Below, one piece after another: positions 1 through 5,780 of a stretch of DNA of 5,780 nt (positions are counted from its first letter, which is position 1; each line of letters opens with the position of its first letter). The position numbers and the translations under genes were made by a program. The notes beneath the pieces were generated by a model that did not search any database, was not told the DNA's origin, and saw only the letters and a list, made by a program, of their open reading frames with translations. The DNA is from Flavobacteriales bacterium (GTDB lineage Bacteria > Bacteroidota > Bacteroidia > Flavobacteriales_D > Sanyastnellaceae). Where the stretch lies: positions 1 through 5,780 of the forward strand of contig CANGVU010000100.1 of assembly GCA_947457325.1 (NCBI GenBank), read 5' to 3'.

Positions 1-10
1 GGCCCATGAA

Positions 11-1081
11 ATGAACGCGGGCATCACTGGTCGAATGTCCCAATTTGACCACGAGCAAGTAGTATTTTGCCAAGACAAAGCTACAGGGCTTAAATCCATC
101 ATCGCTATACACGACACAACATTAGGACCTGCAGTAGGAGGAACCCGCATGTGGGCATACGCTTCTGAAGCAGATGCGCTAACAGATGTTTTGCGTTTAT
201 CACGCGGCATGACTTACAAAAGTGCATTGGCCGGTCTTAACATCGGAGGTGGAAAGGCTGTGATTATTGGTGATGCGCGAACCCAAAAAAATGAAGCTTT
301 GCTTCGCCGTTTCGGGAAGTTCGTAGATACCCTTGGCGGACAATACATCACAGCTGAAGACGTCGGCATGAGTACCCGAGACATGGAATACATTAAAATG
401 TCAACGGATCACGTAGTTGGATTACCTGATTATATGGACGGAGGTGGCGATCCCTCACCGGTTACTGCATTTGGTGTGTACATGGCAATGAAAGCCGCCG
501 TGAAACACCAAACTGGAAGCGAATCTTTGGCAGGTAAAAAAGTAGTTGTGCAGGGCATTGGTCATGTGGGAGAATACTTGGTTCAACACTTGGTCAAAGA
601 GAATGCATTGGTTACTGTTGCAGACATCTACGAAGATCGCGTAAAAGAAGTGGTGAACAAATACGGCGTAAAAGCTTGTGACACCAAAGATGTCTACACC
701 CAAGATATGGACATCTATAGTCCTTGTGCTTTGGGCGCTACCATCAACGATGATACATTGAAGCTTTTGAAATGCTCCATTATCTGTGGTGCTGCTAACA
801 ATCAATTGGCAGATGAAACCGTTCACGGAATTGAAGTCATGAAAAAAGGAATTCTCTATGCACCAGACTATTTGGTCAATGCAGGAGGCATCATCAATTG
901 CTATTGGGAAATCATTGGTTATAGCCAAGAAGCTGCATTGAGCCAATCCGAGTTGATTTATAATACAATGGAAAAGTGTTTGATTAAATCAGACGCTGAA
1001 AAAATACCGACTTATTTGGCTGCCAATAAAATGGCAGAAGAACGCATCGCTGCGATTGCCAACATCAATAAAAAATTCTAA
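11..1081 (+). CDS. Glu/Leu/Phe/Val dehydrogenase family protein, probable leucine dehydrogenase (5' end possibly cut by window)
   Basis: Probable NAD-dependent amino-acid dehydrogenase that reversibly deaminates a branched-chain amino acid (most likely leucine) to its 2-oxo acid and ammonia in the cytoplasm. Seen from the ATG at 11 (356 aa): the N-terminal catalytic domain has the substrate-binding lysine region SRGMTYK (K70), the glycine-rich GGGKAVI with catalytic lysine K82, and TAEDVGM (D117). A Rossmann domain starts near residue 176 with GIGHVG (182-187) and an acidic residue D204 after the next strand, which fits NAD rather than NADP. CALGATIND (239-247), AANNQL (261-266) and NAGGIINCYWE (290-300) are family signatures. 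The full length is about normal for this family. The frame stays open from position 2 to the ATG with no stop, and some relatives have a few more N-terminal residues, so the true start may lie outside the window. Exact substrate (Leu, Val, Phe or Glu) cannot be settled by eye. nusB follows after 7 bases. Confidence 0.9.
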   Translation: MNAGITGRMSQFDHEQVVFCQDKATGLKSIIAIHDTTLGPAVGGTRMWAYASEADALTDVLRLSRGMTYKSALAGLNIGGGKAVIIGDARTQKNEALLRRFGKFVDTLGGQYITAEDVGMSTRDMEYIKMSTDHVVGLPDYMDGGGDPSPVTAFGVYMAMKAAVKHQTGSESLAGKKVVVQGIGHVGEYLVQHLVKENALVTVADIYEDRVKEVVNKYGVKACDTKDVYTQDMDIYSPCALGATINDDTLKLLKCSIICGAANNQLADETVHGIEVMKKGILYAPDYLVNAGGIINCYWEIIGYSQEAALSQSELIYNTMEKCLIKSDAEKIPTYLAANKMAEERIAAIANINKKF

Positions 1082-1088
1082 TCGCACC

Positions 1089-2033
1089 ATGCTCAACAGA
1101 AGACACATTCGAATCAAAGTATTACAAATACTTTTTGCATACTATAACGAGGAAAAGCCTGATGCCGCACGATATGAAAAGATGCTATTCGAAAGTGTCG
1201 ATCGATTCCGAGAATTGTACATTTCCTTGATGGGAATTATGGTGGAAATGCACCAACTGGCCATTGAGAAAATTGAAATGGGTATGCAAAAAAGACTGCC
1301 TTCCCATGAAGACTTGCATCCCAATACCCGATTTGTAACCAATGAAATACTCCGCATTCTTGCGCACAGCAGGACATTGGCTGAGGGTATGAAATACAAC
1401 CACCTCAAATGGACAGACAATCCAGAGATGGTTAAAAAAATATTCAAAGGTCTAATGGAAACAGAAGACTATCAAGAATATATGCAAGCCACTGAAAGGG
1501 GTTTTGATTACGACAAAGAATTGGTACTGCGCATTTTTAAAAAATTCATCATCAACCATGAAGACATCCAAGAATTCATGGAGGACCAAGGTATTTATTG
1601 GAACGATGATTTGGATTTAGCTGCCTCAATGGTTTTGCGCACCATCAAGTCCATCAAAGCCAATGATGAGGACGTGAGCTTCCTTCCTTTGTGGAAAGAT
1701 GGAGATGATGAAGAGGGTTATTGCCGAAATTTATTCCGCAAAACACTGGCTTTGGGTTCAGATCACGAGAAGGAAATTTCTGGGTACACCAAAAATTGGG
1801 AAGTAGAGCGCATCGCAACAATGGATATGGTCATTCTAAAAATGGCTTTAACTGAAGCCATTTTCTTTGAAAATATTCCAGTCAAAGTAACGATGAACGA
1901 GTACATTGAGTTGGCGAAGTATTACAGTACGCCAAAAAGCGCACAGTTCGTCAATGGTATTTTGGATCAAGTCATTCCTAAATGGCAGAAGGAAGGGAAG
2001 ATTAAAAAAGTAGGTAGAGGACTTATCGAGTGA
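1089..2033 (+). CDS. nusB: Transcription antitermination factor NusB, long Bacteroidota form
   Basis: RNA-binding antitermination factor that, with NusE (ribosomal protein S10), recognises boxA RNA in rRNA operon transcripts. The 314-aa product starts with the Arg-rich helix MLNRRHIRIKVLQILFAYY (1-19), matching the first helix of NusB. The typical NusB C-terminal core is at about 212-295: a Phe-containing helix, NWEVERIATMDMVILKMAL (236-254), then IPVKVTMNEYIELAKYY (263-279) and SAQFVNGILD (284-293). Between them lie roughly 170-190 residues of mostly helical, charged sequence absent from E. coli NusB (about 139 aa); long NusB proteins like this are usual in Bacteroidota. A TTG at 1056 in the same frame would add 11 residues, but it lies inside the upstream gene and those residues do not resemble the family, so the ATG at 1089 is chosen. 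The TGA stop shares its last base with the miaA ATG, implying co-transcription and translational coupling. Confidence 0.92.
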   Translation: MLNRRHIRIKVLQILFAYYNEEKPDAARYEKMLFESVDRFRELYISLMGIMVEMHQLAIEKIEMGMQKRLPSHEDLHPNTRFVTNEILRILAHSRTLAEGMKYNHLKWTDNPEMVKKIFKGLMETEDYQEYMQATERGFDYDKELVLRIFKKFIINHEDIQEFMEDQGIYWNDDLDLAASMVLRTIKSIKANDEDVSFLPLWKDGDDEEGYCRNLFRKTLALGSDHEKEISGYTKNWEVERIATMDMVILKMALTEAIFFENIPVKVTMNEYIELAKYYSTPKSAQFVNGILDQVIPKWQKEGKIKKVGRGLIE

Positions 2034-2872
2034 TGCCTAAAAAACTAATAGCAGTGGTTGGTCCAACCGCCAGTGGAAAGACAACCACCGCTATCGATAT
2101 TGCATTAAAACACAATACAGAAATCATTTCCTTCGACTCTCGTCAATTTTATCAGGAGTTGAATATTGGTGTCGCCCGACCCGAGGAAGAAGAATTATCA
2201 TCCGTATCTCATCATTTCATAGCCACGCATAGCATTCATGAGTCTATCAGCGCAGGTCAATTTTCGGCAATGGCCTGGCCTGCCATTCAGCAAATTCTGG
2301 AAAATCAGGATACCATTGTAGCGGTTGGTGGTAGTGGTTTATTCTTGAAAGTCTTGCTTGATGGCATTGACCCACTGCCGCAAGATGAAACCGTTAGGGC
2401 ACACTTCACTTCTTTGCATGCAGAAAAAGGGATTGAGCATCTCCAAGAGTTGTTAGAAAAAAAAGATGTGGAATACTTTCGGCAAGTAGATATACATAAC
2501 CCTCACCGCGTAATACGAGCATTGGAAGTGATAGAATTGAGTGGTAAAAAATTCTCTGAATTGAGAACACACAATAAGCAACAATTGCCCTTCACTGTGG
2601 AATACCATTACATTCAACCTGATAAAACCAATTTGCACCAGCGCATTGATGAGCGTGTGGAAAAAATGATGGATATGGGTCTCTGGGAAGAAGCTGAAAG
2701 ACTTTATCCATTGCGTCAATTGCAGCCTTTGAACACCGTGGGCTACAAAGAATTGTTTGAATGTATGGAAGGACTTCATACCCTTTCAGAGTCCATAGAA
2801 TGGATCAAAACACACACCAAGCAATACGCTAAAAGACAGGTCACCTGGTTCAACAAAGAGGTGAATCGATAG
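2033..2872 (+). CDS. miaA: tRNA dimethylallyltransferase MiaA
   Basis: Transfers the dimethylallyl group from DMAPP to N6 of adenosine 37 in tRNAs reading codons that begin with U, the first step of i6A/ms2i6A synthesis. The 279-aa protein opens with the P-loop-like motif GPTASGKT (10-17), then DSRQFYQELNIGVARP (35-50) containing the catalytic Asp (D35). VGGSGLFLK (98-106) follows, with Ser101 where many bacterial enzymes have Thr. HNPHRVIRALEV (155-166) and the C-terminal tRNA-contacting motifs NTVGYKELF (234-242) and THTKQYAKRQVTWF (260-273) complete the family set. Length is slightly below the usual 300 or so, without a missing motif. The ATG at 2033 is chosen; a GTG directly before it (2030) would add one residue, but MPKKLIAVVG is the natural start and the TGATG junction with nusB is typical of coupled genes. 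Confidence 0.96.
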   Translation: MPKKLIAVVGPTASGKTTTAIDIALKHNTEIISFDSRQFYQELNIGVARPEEEELSSVSHHFIATHSIHESISAGQFSAMAWPAIQQILENQDTIVAVGGSGLFLKVLLDGIDPLPQDETVRAHFTSLHAEKGIEHLQELLEKKDVEYFRQVDIHNPHRVIRALEVIELSGKKFSELRTHNKQQLPFTVEYHYIQPDKTNLHQRIDERVEKMMDMGLWEEAERLYPLRQLQPLNTVGYKELFECMEGLHTLSESIEWIKTHTKQYAKRQVTWFNKEVNR

Positions 2873-2885
2873 GCTGTCGTTTGGT

Positions 2886-2893
2886 TATATTTG
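2886..2893 (+). promoter_or_regulatory. Possible Bacteroidota -7 promoter element TATATTTG
   Basis: The 25-base gap between miaA and the acyltransferase holds TATATTTG, an exact match to the TAnnTTTG -7 consensus known from Bacteroidota. I see no clear TTG/TTTG element at the expected spacing of about 19-21 bases upstream. The element ends only 4 bases before the ATG at 2898, so a transcript started here would be almost leaderless. The same consensus also occurs by chance inside a coding region (TACATTTG at 3014-3021), which weakens the case. Confidence 0.25.
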
Positions 2894-2897
2894 TTGG

Positions 2898-3890
2898 ATG
2901 AAAACAGAGCTGCCCATCATCCATACCCTCAGAGGATTTAGTGCTGTTGGCATTTGCCTGTATCATTATGTATGTTGCACCACTGGCTATGTTGGACCAG
3001 GGATAGTCTTCGATACATTTGCCCTACTCGCACTCAATGTCCAAATATTCTTCGTGATTTCGGCGATGGTTATTCCCATATCCATGATCAATGCGCAATA
3101 CAGAATACAAGATTTCTTCACCTTCGTTTACAAAAGAGCATTGCGCATTGAGCCGCCCTATCTCATTTCCTTGTTAATCGCTACGGCTTACCTCAATCTT
3201 CGCAATTTCATTCCGGGCTCAGCTGAAGTTAACTTGGCACCGTCATGGAGTGAACTCTTGATGCACATTGGATATCTGGTGCCATTCTTTGAAGATGCAA
3301 GATGGATTAATCCTGTTTACTGGTCTCTATCAGTAGAATTTCAATATTACATCCTACTGGGCCTTTTGTTTCCTATGGCCATGCATTCCAAATTATGGCC
3401 GCGCACCGCATTCTATGTCCTGTTGCTTATAGGACCATTCTTAACTTTTCAATCTAGTTTCTTCACATCTTGGAGTCCTCTTTTCCTATTGGGTATCTTG
3501 TACATTTTATACTATTTAAAAAAAATCAAACCATTGGAGTTCTGGATTTCCCTTGGTTTTGCAGCTGCATTTACCTATTGGAAGGTTGGTCCTAATGACC
3601 TATTGGTAGGTTTACTGGCATTGGCTGCCATTCACTTTTTTCGTGACTTTGATTTTAAAATTGGAAGATATTTCGGTGACCGCAGTTTTTCCATTTACTT
3701 GCTGCATTCGATTACAGGAGCTCCCATTATCAATTTCTTGAGTCACCGTTATCAAGAAAACTGGCAAAAACCATTGGTCATCATTCTTGGTTTTTTGGTT
3801 TGTCTCATTTGCGCTCATTATTTTCATCGATGGGTAGAGATGCCCTCATTAAGGTTAAGTAAAAAAATAAAATACACCCGTGGATCGTAA
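2898..3890 (+). CDS. Acyltransferase 3 family integral membrane protein (putative O-acyltransferase)
   Basis: Likely moves an acyl group, typically acetyl, onto a sugar or lipid at or across the inner membrane; the substrate is unknown. The 330-aa length and highly hydrophobic profile (about 9-10 apparent membrane segments) fit the acyltransferase-3 family. Motifs seen: R12 and H23 in TLRGFSAVGICLYHY, the R-x10-H active-site signature; NVQIFFVISAMVI (47-59), the counterpart of the family FFVISGFLI with Ala instead of Gly; YKRALRIEPPY (78-88); YWSLSVEFQYYILL (141-154), matching WSLSVEEQFY; DRSFSIYLLH (261-270); and a terminal HRWVEMPSLRL (310-320), like the family's final E-x-P. The ATG at 2898 sits just before the conserved motif and is the natural start. 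The stop at 3888-3890 lies inside the next gene, which begins at 3880. O-antigen, exopolysaccharide or lipid acylation are all possible; no neighbouring glycan synthesis gene narrows this down. Confidence 0.88.
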   Translation: MKTELPIIHTLRGFSAVGICLYHYVCCTTGYVGPGIVFDTFALLALNVQIFFVISAMVIPISMINAQYRIQDFFTFVYKRALRIEPPYLISLLIATAYLNLRNFIPGSAEVNLAPSWSELLMHIGYLVPFFEDARWINPVYWSLSVEFQYYILLGLLFPMAMHSKLWPRTAFYVLLLIGPFLTFQSSFFTSWSPLFLLGILYILYYLKKIKPLEFWISLGFAAAFTYWKVGPNDLLVGLLALAAIHFFRDFDFKIGRYFGDRSFSIYLLHSITGAPIINFLSHRYQENWQKPLVIILGFLVCLICAHYFHRWVEMPSLRLSKKIKYTRGS

Positions 3891-5229
3891 AACATTTCTG
3901 GGCACCACTGCATTGGCCAGTGTTGGATTCATTACCAAGGCGGCTTCCCTGCCCTATTCTACCAAAAGGGAAAAACTGAATATCGGTCTCATTGGCCTAG
4001 GTGCAAGAGGTCAAAGCCACTTGGATGAATTGTGTAAGCGAGATGATATCGAAATCGTTGCTTTGGCAGACCCTGATGCAGATTGGGCTATCCCTTCAGC
4101 ACTTGAAATCATCAAGCGCGAAATGCGCAAGGAACCTCAACTTTTTGTAAAAGGGGACAACGACTATCTGCGCATGTTAGAATCCAAAGAAATGGATGCG
4201 GTTATCATTTCCACTCCTTGGGAATGGCATGTCAAACAGGGCATTGCTGCGCTCGAAGCAGGAAAAAAAGTGGGGATGGAAGTGGCAGGTGCAATGAGCG
4301 TTCAAGAATGTTGGGACATTGTCAACGCAGTTGAAAGAACCGGCGTTCCATTGATGTTCTTGGAAAATGTCTGTTACCGCAGAGATGTGATGGCAGCAAT
4401 GAACATGGCCAAACGTGGCGTATTTGGAGAATTGCTCCATCTGCAAGGCGGATACCAACATGATCTTCGAGCGGTAAAACTCAATGACGGAAAATCTCCA
4501 TACGGAAAAGGAGTTGAATTTGGAGACAACGGATTTTCGGAATCCAAATGGCGAACCAATCACAGTGTAAAACGCAACGGAGAGCTCTACCCCACTCATG
4601 GTGTTGGTCCCATTGCCATGATGGCTGACATTAACCGCGGCAATAGATTGATTTCGCTTTCTTCCGTATCCACCAAAAGCAAGGGACTCCACAAATACAT
4701 TATTGAGAACGGAGGGTCGCAACACAAAAACGCCGCTGTGGAATTCAAATTGGGCGATATCGTTACGACACTCTTGACCACCGCCAACGGTGAAACCATG
4801 ATGCTCTCGCATGACACATCATCACCAAGACCCTATTCTTTGAATTTCCGCATTCAAGGAACTCAGGGATTGTGGATGGATGATTTACAACAAATCCACA
4901 TTGAAGGAAAAACCAATCCACACGCCTGGGAAACTGATCAAACTTGGATGGAAACCTATGACCACCCGCTCTGGAAAAAGTACAGTGAGGAGGCCAAGAA
5001 TGCTGGACACGGAGGTATGGATTTCTTTGTGCTCAATGCATTTGTTGAGTGTTGCAAAAACAACGAAGAATTTCCATTGGATGTATATGACATGGCAACA
5101 TGGTCGGTCATTACCCCATTGTCTGAAATCAGTGTCAAAGAAGGCGGTACAAGACAGGAAATCCCAGACTTTACCAAAGGACAATGGAATCAACGAAAAA
5201 ACACTTTTAACCATAGAGCGGATTACTGA
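3880..5229 (+). CDS. Exported GH109 / Gfo-Idh-MocA family protein, probable alpha-N-acetylgalactosaminidase
   Basis: Probable periplasmic NAD+-dependent glycosidase of family GH109, which removes terminal alpha-GalNAc by an oxidation-elimination-addition-reduction cycle. The N-terminus MDRKTFLGTTALASVGFITKAAS resembles a Tat signal but has Arg-Lys rather than Arg-Arg (R3-K4). The Rossmann motif GLGARGQSH is at 39-47 (G39, G41, G44). SPWEWH-like STPWEWH (111-117), GMEVAGAM (132-139), LENVCYRRD (161-169), GGYQHDLR (190-197), KWRTNH (223-228), GELYPTHGVGP (234-244), DINRGNRL (250-257) and GHGGMDFF (376-383) closely follow the Elizabethkingia enzyme as I recall it. The EKP lysine of true Gfo/Idh/MocA dehydrogenases is replaced (EVA, 134-136), which favours the glycosidase. 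Start: the frame has a TAA at 3868-3870 and no ATG before the signal peptide, so the GTG at 3880 is the only reasonable start. It overlaps the acyltransferase end by 11 bases. Exact sugar specificity is inferred. Confidence 0.88.
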   Translation: MDRKTFLGTTALASVGFITKAASLPYSTKREKLNIGLIGLGARGQSHLDELCKRDDIEIVALADPDADWAIPSALEIIKREMRKEPQLFVKGDNDYLRMLESKEMDAVIISTPWEWHVKQGIAALEAGKKVGMEVAGAMSVQECWDIVNAVERTGVPLMFLENVCYRRDVMAAMNMAKRGVFGELLHLQGGYQHDLRAVKLNDGKSPYGKGVEFGDNGFSESKWRTNHSVKRNGELYPTHGVGPIAMMADINRGNRLISLSSVSTKSKGLHKYIIENGGSQHKNAAVEFKLGDIVTTLLTTANGETMMLSHDTSSPRPYSLNFRIQGTQGLWMDDLQQIHIEGKTNPHAWETDQTWMETYDHPLWKKYSEEAKNAGHGGMDFFVLNAFVECCKNNEEFPLDVYDMATWSVITPLSEISVKEGGTRQEIPDFTKGQWNQRKNTFNHRADY

Positions 5230-5268
5230 TAAAGCCTGTAATTTCGCGAACCTCAATATTTACTCATC
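5230..5268. other. Short intergenic gap upstream of leuS
   Basis: The largest gap in the window, 39 bases and AT-rich. It contains no hairpin with a T run and no clear Shine-Dalgarno. TAATTTCG at 5239-5246 matches the TAnnTTTG -7 consensus at all but one position, but I found no convincing -33 element at the right spacing. A leuS promoter here is possible but unsupported; read-through from upstream is equally consistent. Confidence 0.3.
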
Positions 5269-5780
5269 ATGTCATACACATTCCAAGTAATCGAAAAGAA
5301 GTGGCAAGCCAACTGGAAGGCACAAGGCACTTATCGTGTGAAAGAAGATTCCAACAAAAAGAAATATTACATCTTGGATATGTTCCCTTACCCAAGTGGT
5401 GCGGGTTTACACGTGGGACATCCCCTAGGATACATCGCCAGTGACATTTATGCAAGATACAAAAAGCACCAAGGCTTCAATGTATTGCATCCTATGTGGT
5501 ATGACAGTTTTGGATTGCCTGCAGAACAATATGCCATTCAAACAGGACAGCACCCTGCCATCACAACAGAAAAAAATATAGCGCGCTACCGCGAGCAATT
5601 GGACAAGATTGGTTTTTGCTACGACTGGGAAAGAGAAGTCAGAACAAGCTCTCCAGAATATTACCATTGGACGCAATGGATATTTACCACTATCTATAAC
5701 GCTTGGTTCAATTTAGAAACCCAAAAGACAGAGCACATTGACACACTGATTCAATATTTTGAAACCAATGGGAATTACAA
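5269..5780 (+). CDS. leuS: Leucyl-tRNA synthetase, N-terminal part (continues beyond the window)
   Basis: Class I aminoacyl-tRNA synthetase that charges tRNA-Leu with leucine in the cytoplasm. Only the first 170 residues are present and no stop is reached. Seen: the start [16 protein letters not shown] (1-16); the leucine-binding and HIGH region [18 protein letters not shown] (38-55), with H48-V-G-H51 as the HIGH motif; [20 protein letters not shown] (81-100); the [20 protein letters not shown] segment (108-127); and YYHWTQWIF (131-139). The KMSKS motif and the CP1 editing domain must lie outside. The ATG at 5269 matches the usual short N-terminus of Bacteroidota LeuRS. Residue 77 is Trp in HPMWYDSFG where the family normally has Gly (HPMGYDAFG). 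The gene follows the GH109 gene after 39 bases; no terminator is visible between them. Confidence 0.95.
   Translation, partial: MSYTFQVIEKKWQANWKAQGTYRVKEDSNKKKYYILDMFPYPSGAGLHVGHPLGYIASDIYARYKKHQGFNVLHPMWYDSFGLPAEQYAIQTGQHPAITTEKNIARYREQLDKIGFCYDWEREVRTSSPEYYHWTQWIFTTIYNAWFNLETQKTEHIDTLIQYFETNGNY

Noticed and set aside
455..946. Minus-strand ORF of 163 codons opposite the dehydrogenase gene
   Set aside because: It lies antisense inside a clearly conserved gene, and its product is Cys/Phe/His-rich with no recognisable family; it is a shadow frame.
1056..1088. TTG start giving nusB 11 extra residues
   Set aside because: The extension lies within the upstream coding region and is not family-like; the ATG at 1089 gives the standard N-terminus.
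3014..3021. TACATTTG, a second match to the -7 promoter consensus
   Set aside because: It sits inside the acyltransferase coding sequence with no gene starting downstream; most likely chance.
4177..4812. Minus-strand ORF of 211 codons opposite the GH109 gene
   Set aside because: Fully antisense to a well-supported protein, with low-plausibility composition (many His, Cys, Phe); a by-product of codon bias.
5230..5268. Terminator between the GH109 gene and leuS
   Set aside because: No GC-rich inverted repeat followed by T residues can be found.
4880..5290. Plus-strand 136-codon ORF overlapping the end of the GH109 gene and the start of leuS
   Set aside because: Out of frame with two strong genes, and its translation shows no family resemblance.

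Overview
The window looks like a compact stretch of a Bacteroidota (Bacteroidetes) chromosome. The main evidence is family flavour: a Bacteroidota-type Leu/Glu dehydrogenase, an unusually long (about 314 aa) NusB that starts MLNRRHIRIKVLQ, a GH109 glycosidase closely resembling the Elizabethkingia enzyme, and a LeuRS with the [18 protein letters not shown] signature. There are no strong Shine-Dalgarno sequences, and starts tend to follow A-rich DNA, which also fits this phylum. Genus-level placement is not possible from the sequence alone.

Layout: all six genes lie on the + strand and almost every base is coding. In order they are: (1) an amino-acid dehydrogenase (11-1081, reading frame open to the left edge, so possibly cut); (2) nusB (1089-2033); (3) miaA (2033-2872), whose ATG overlaps the nusB stop by one base; (4) an acyltransferase-3 family integral membrane protein (2898-3890); (5) a signal-peptide-bearing GH109 / Gfo-Idh-MocA protein (3880-5229), starting at a GTG inside the end of gene 4; (6) leuS (5269 to beyond the right edge). 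Gaps are 7, -1, 25, -11 and 39 bases. No tRNA, rRNA, CRISPR, mobile element, convincing terminator or long non-coding stretch was found.

Functionally the window is mainly housekeeping: amino-acid catabolism or synthesis, transcription antitermination, tRNA modification and tRNA charging. Inserted between miaA and leuS is a two-gene envelope/glycan module, a putative membrane O-acyltransferase translationally overlapped with a putative exported alpha-N-acetylgalactosaminidase. That pair is the most interesting part, because GH109 genes in this phylum might be expected in polysaccharide-utilisation clusters and here no SusC/SusD, sulfatase or regulator is visible. I do not see evidence for a wholly new biological system; the findings are modest and hedged.
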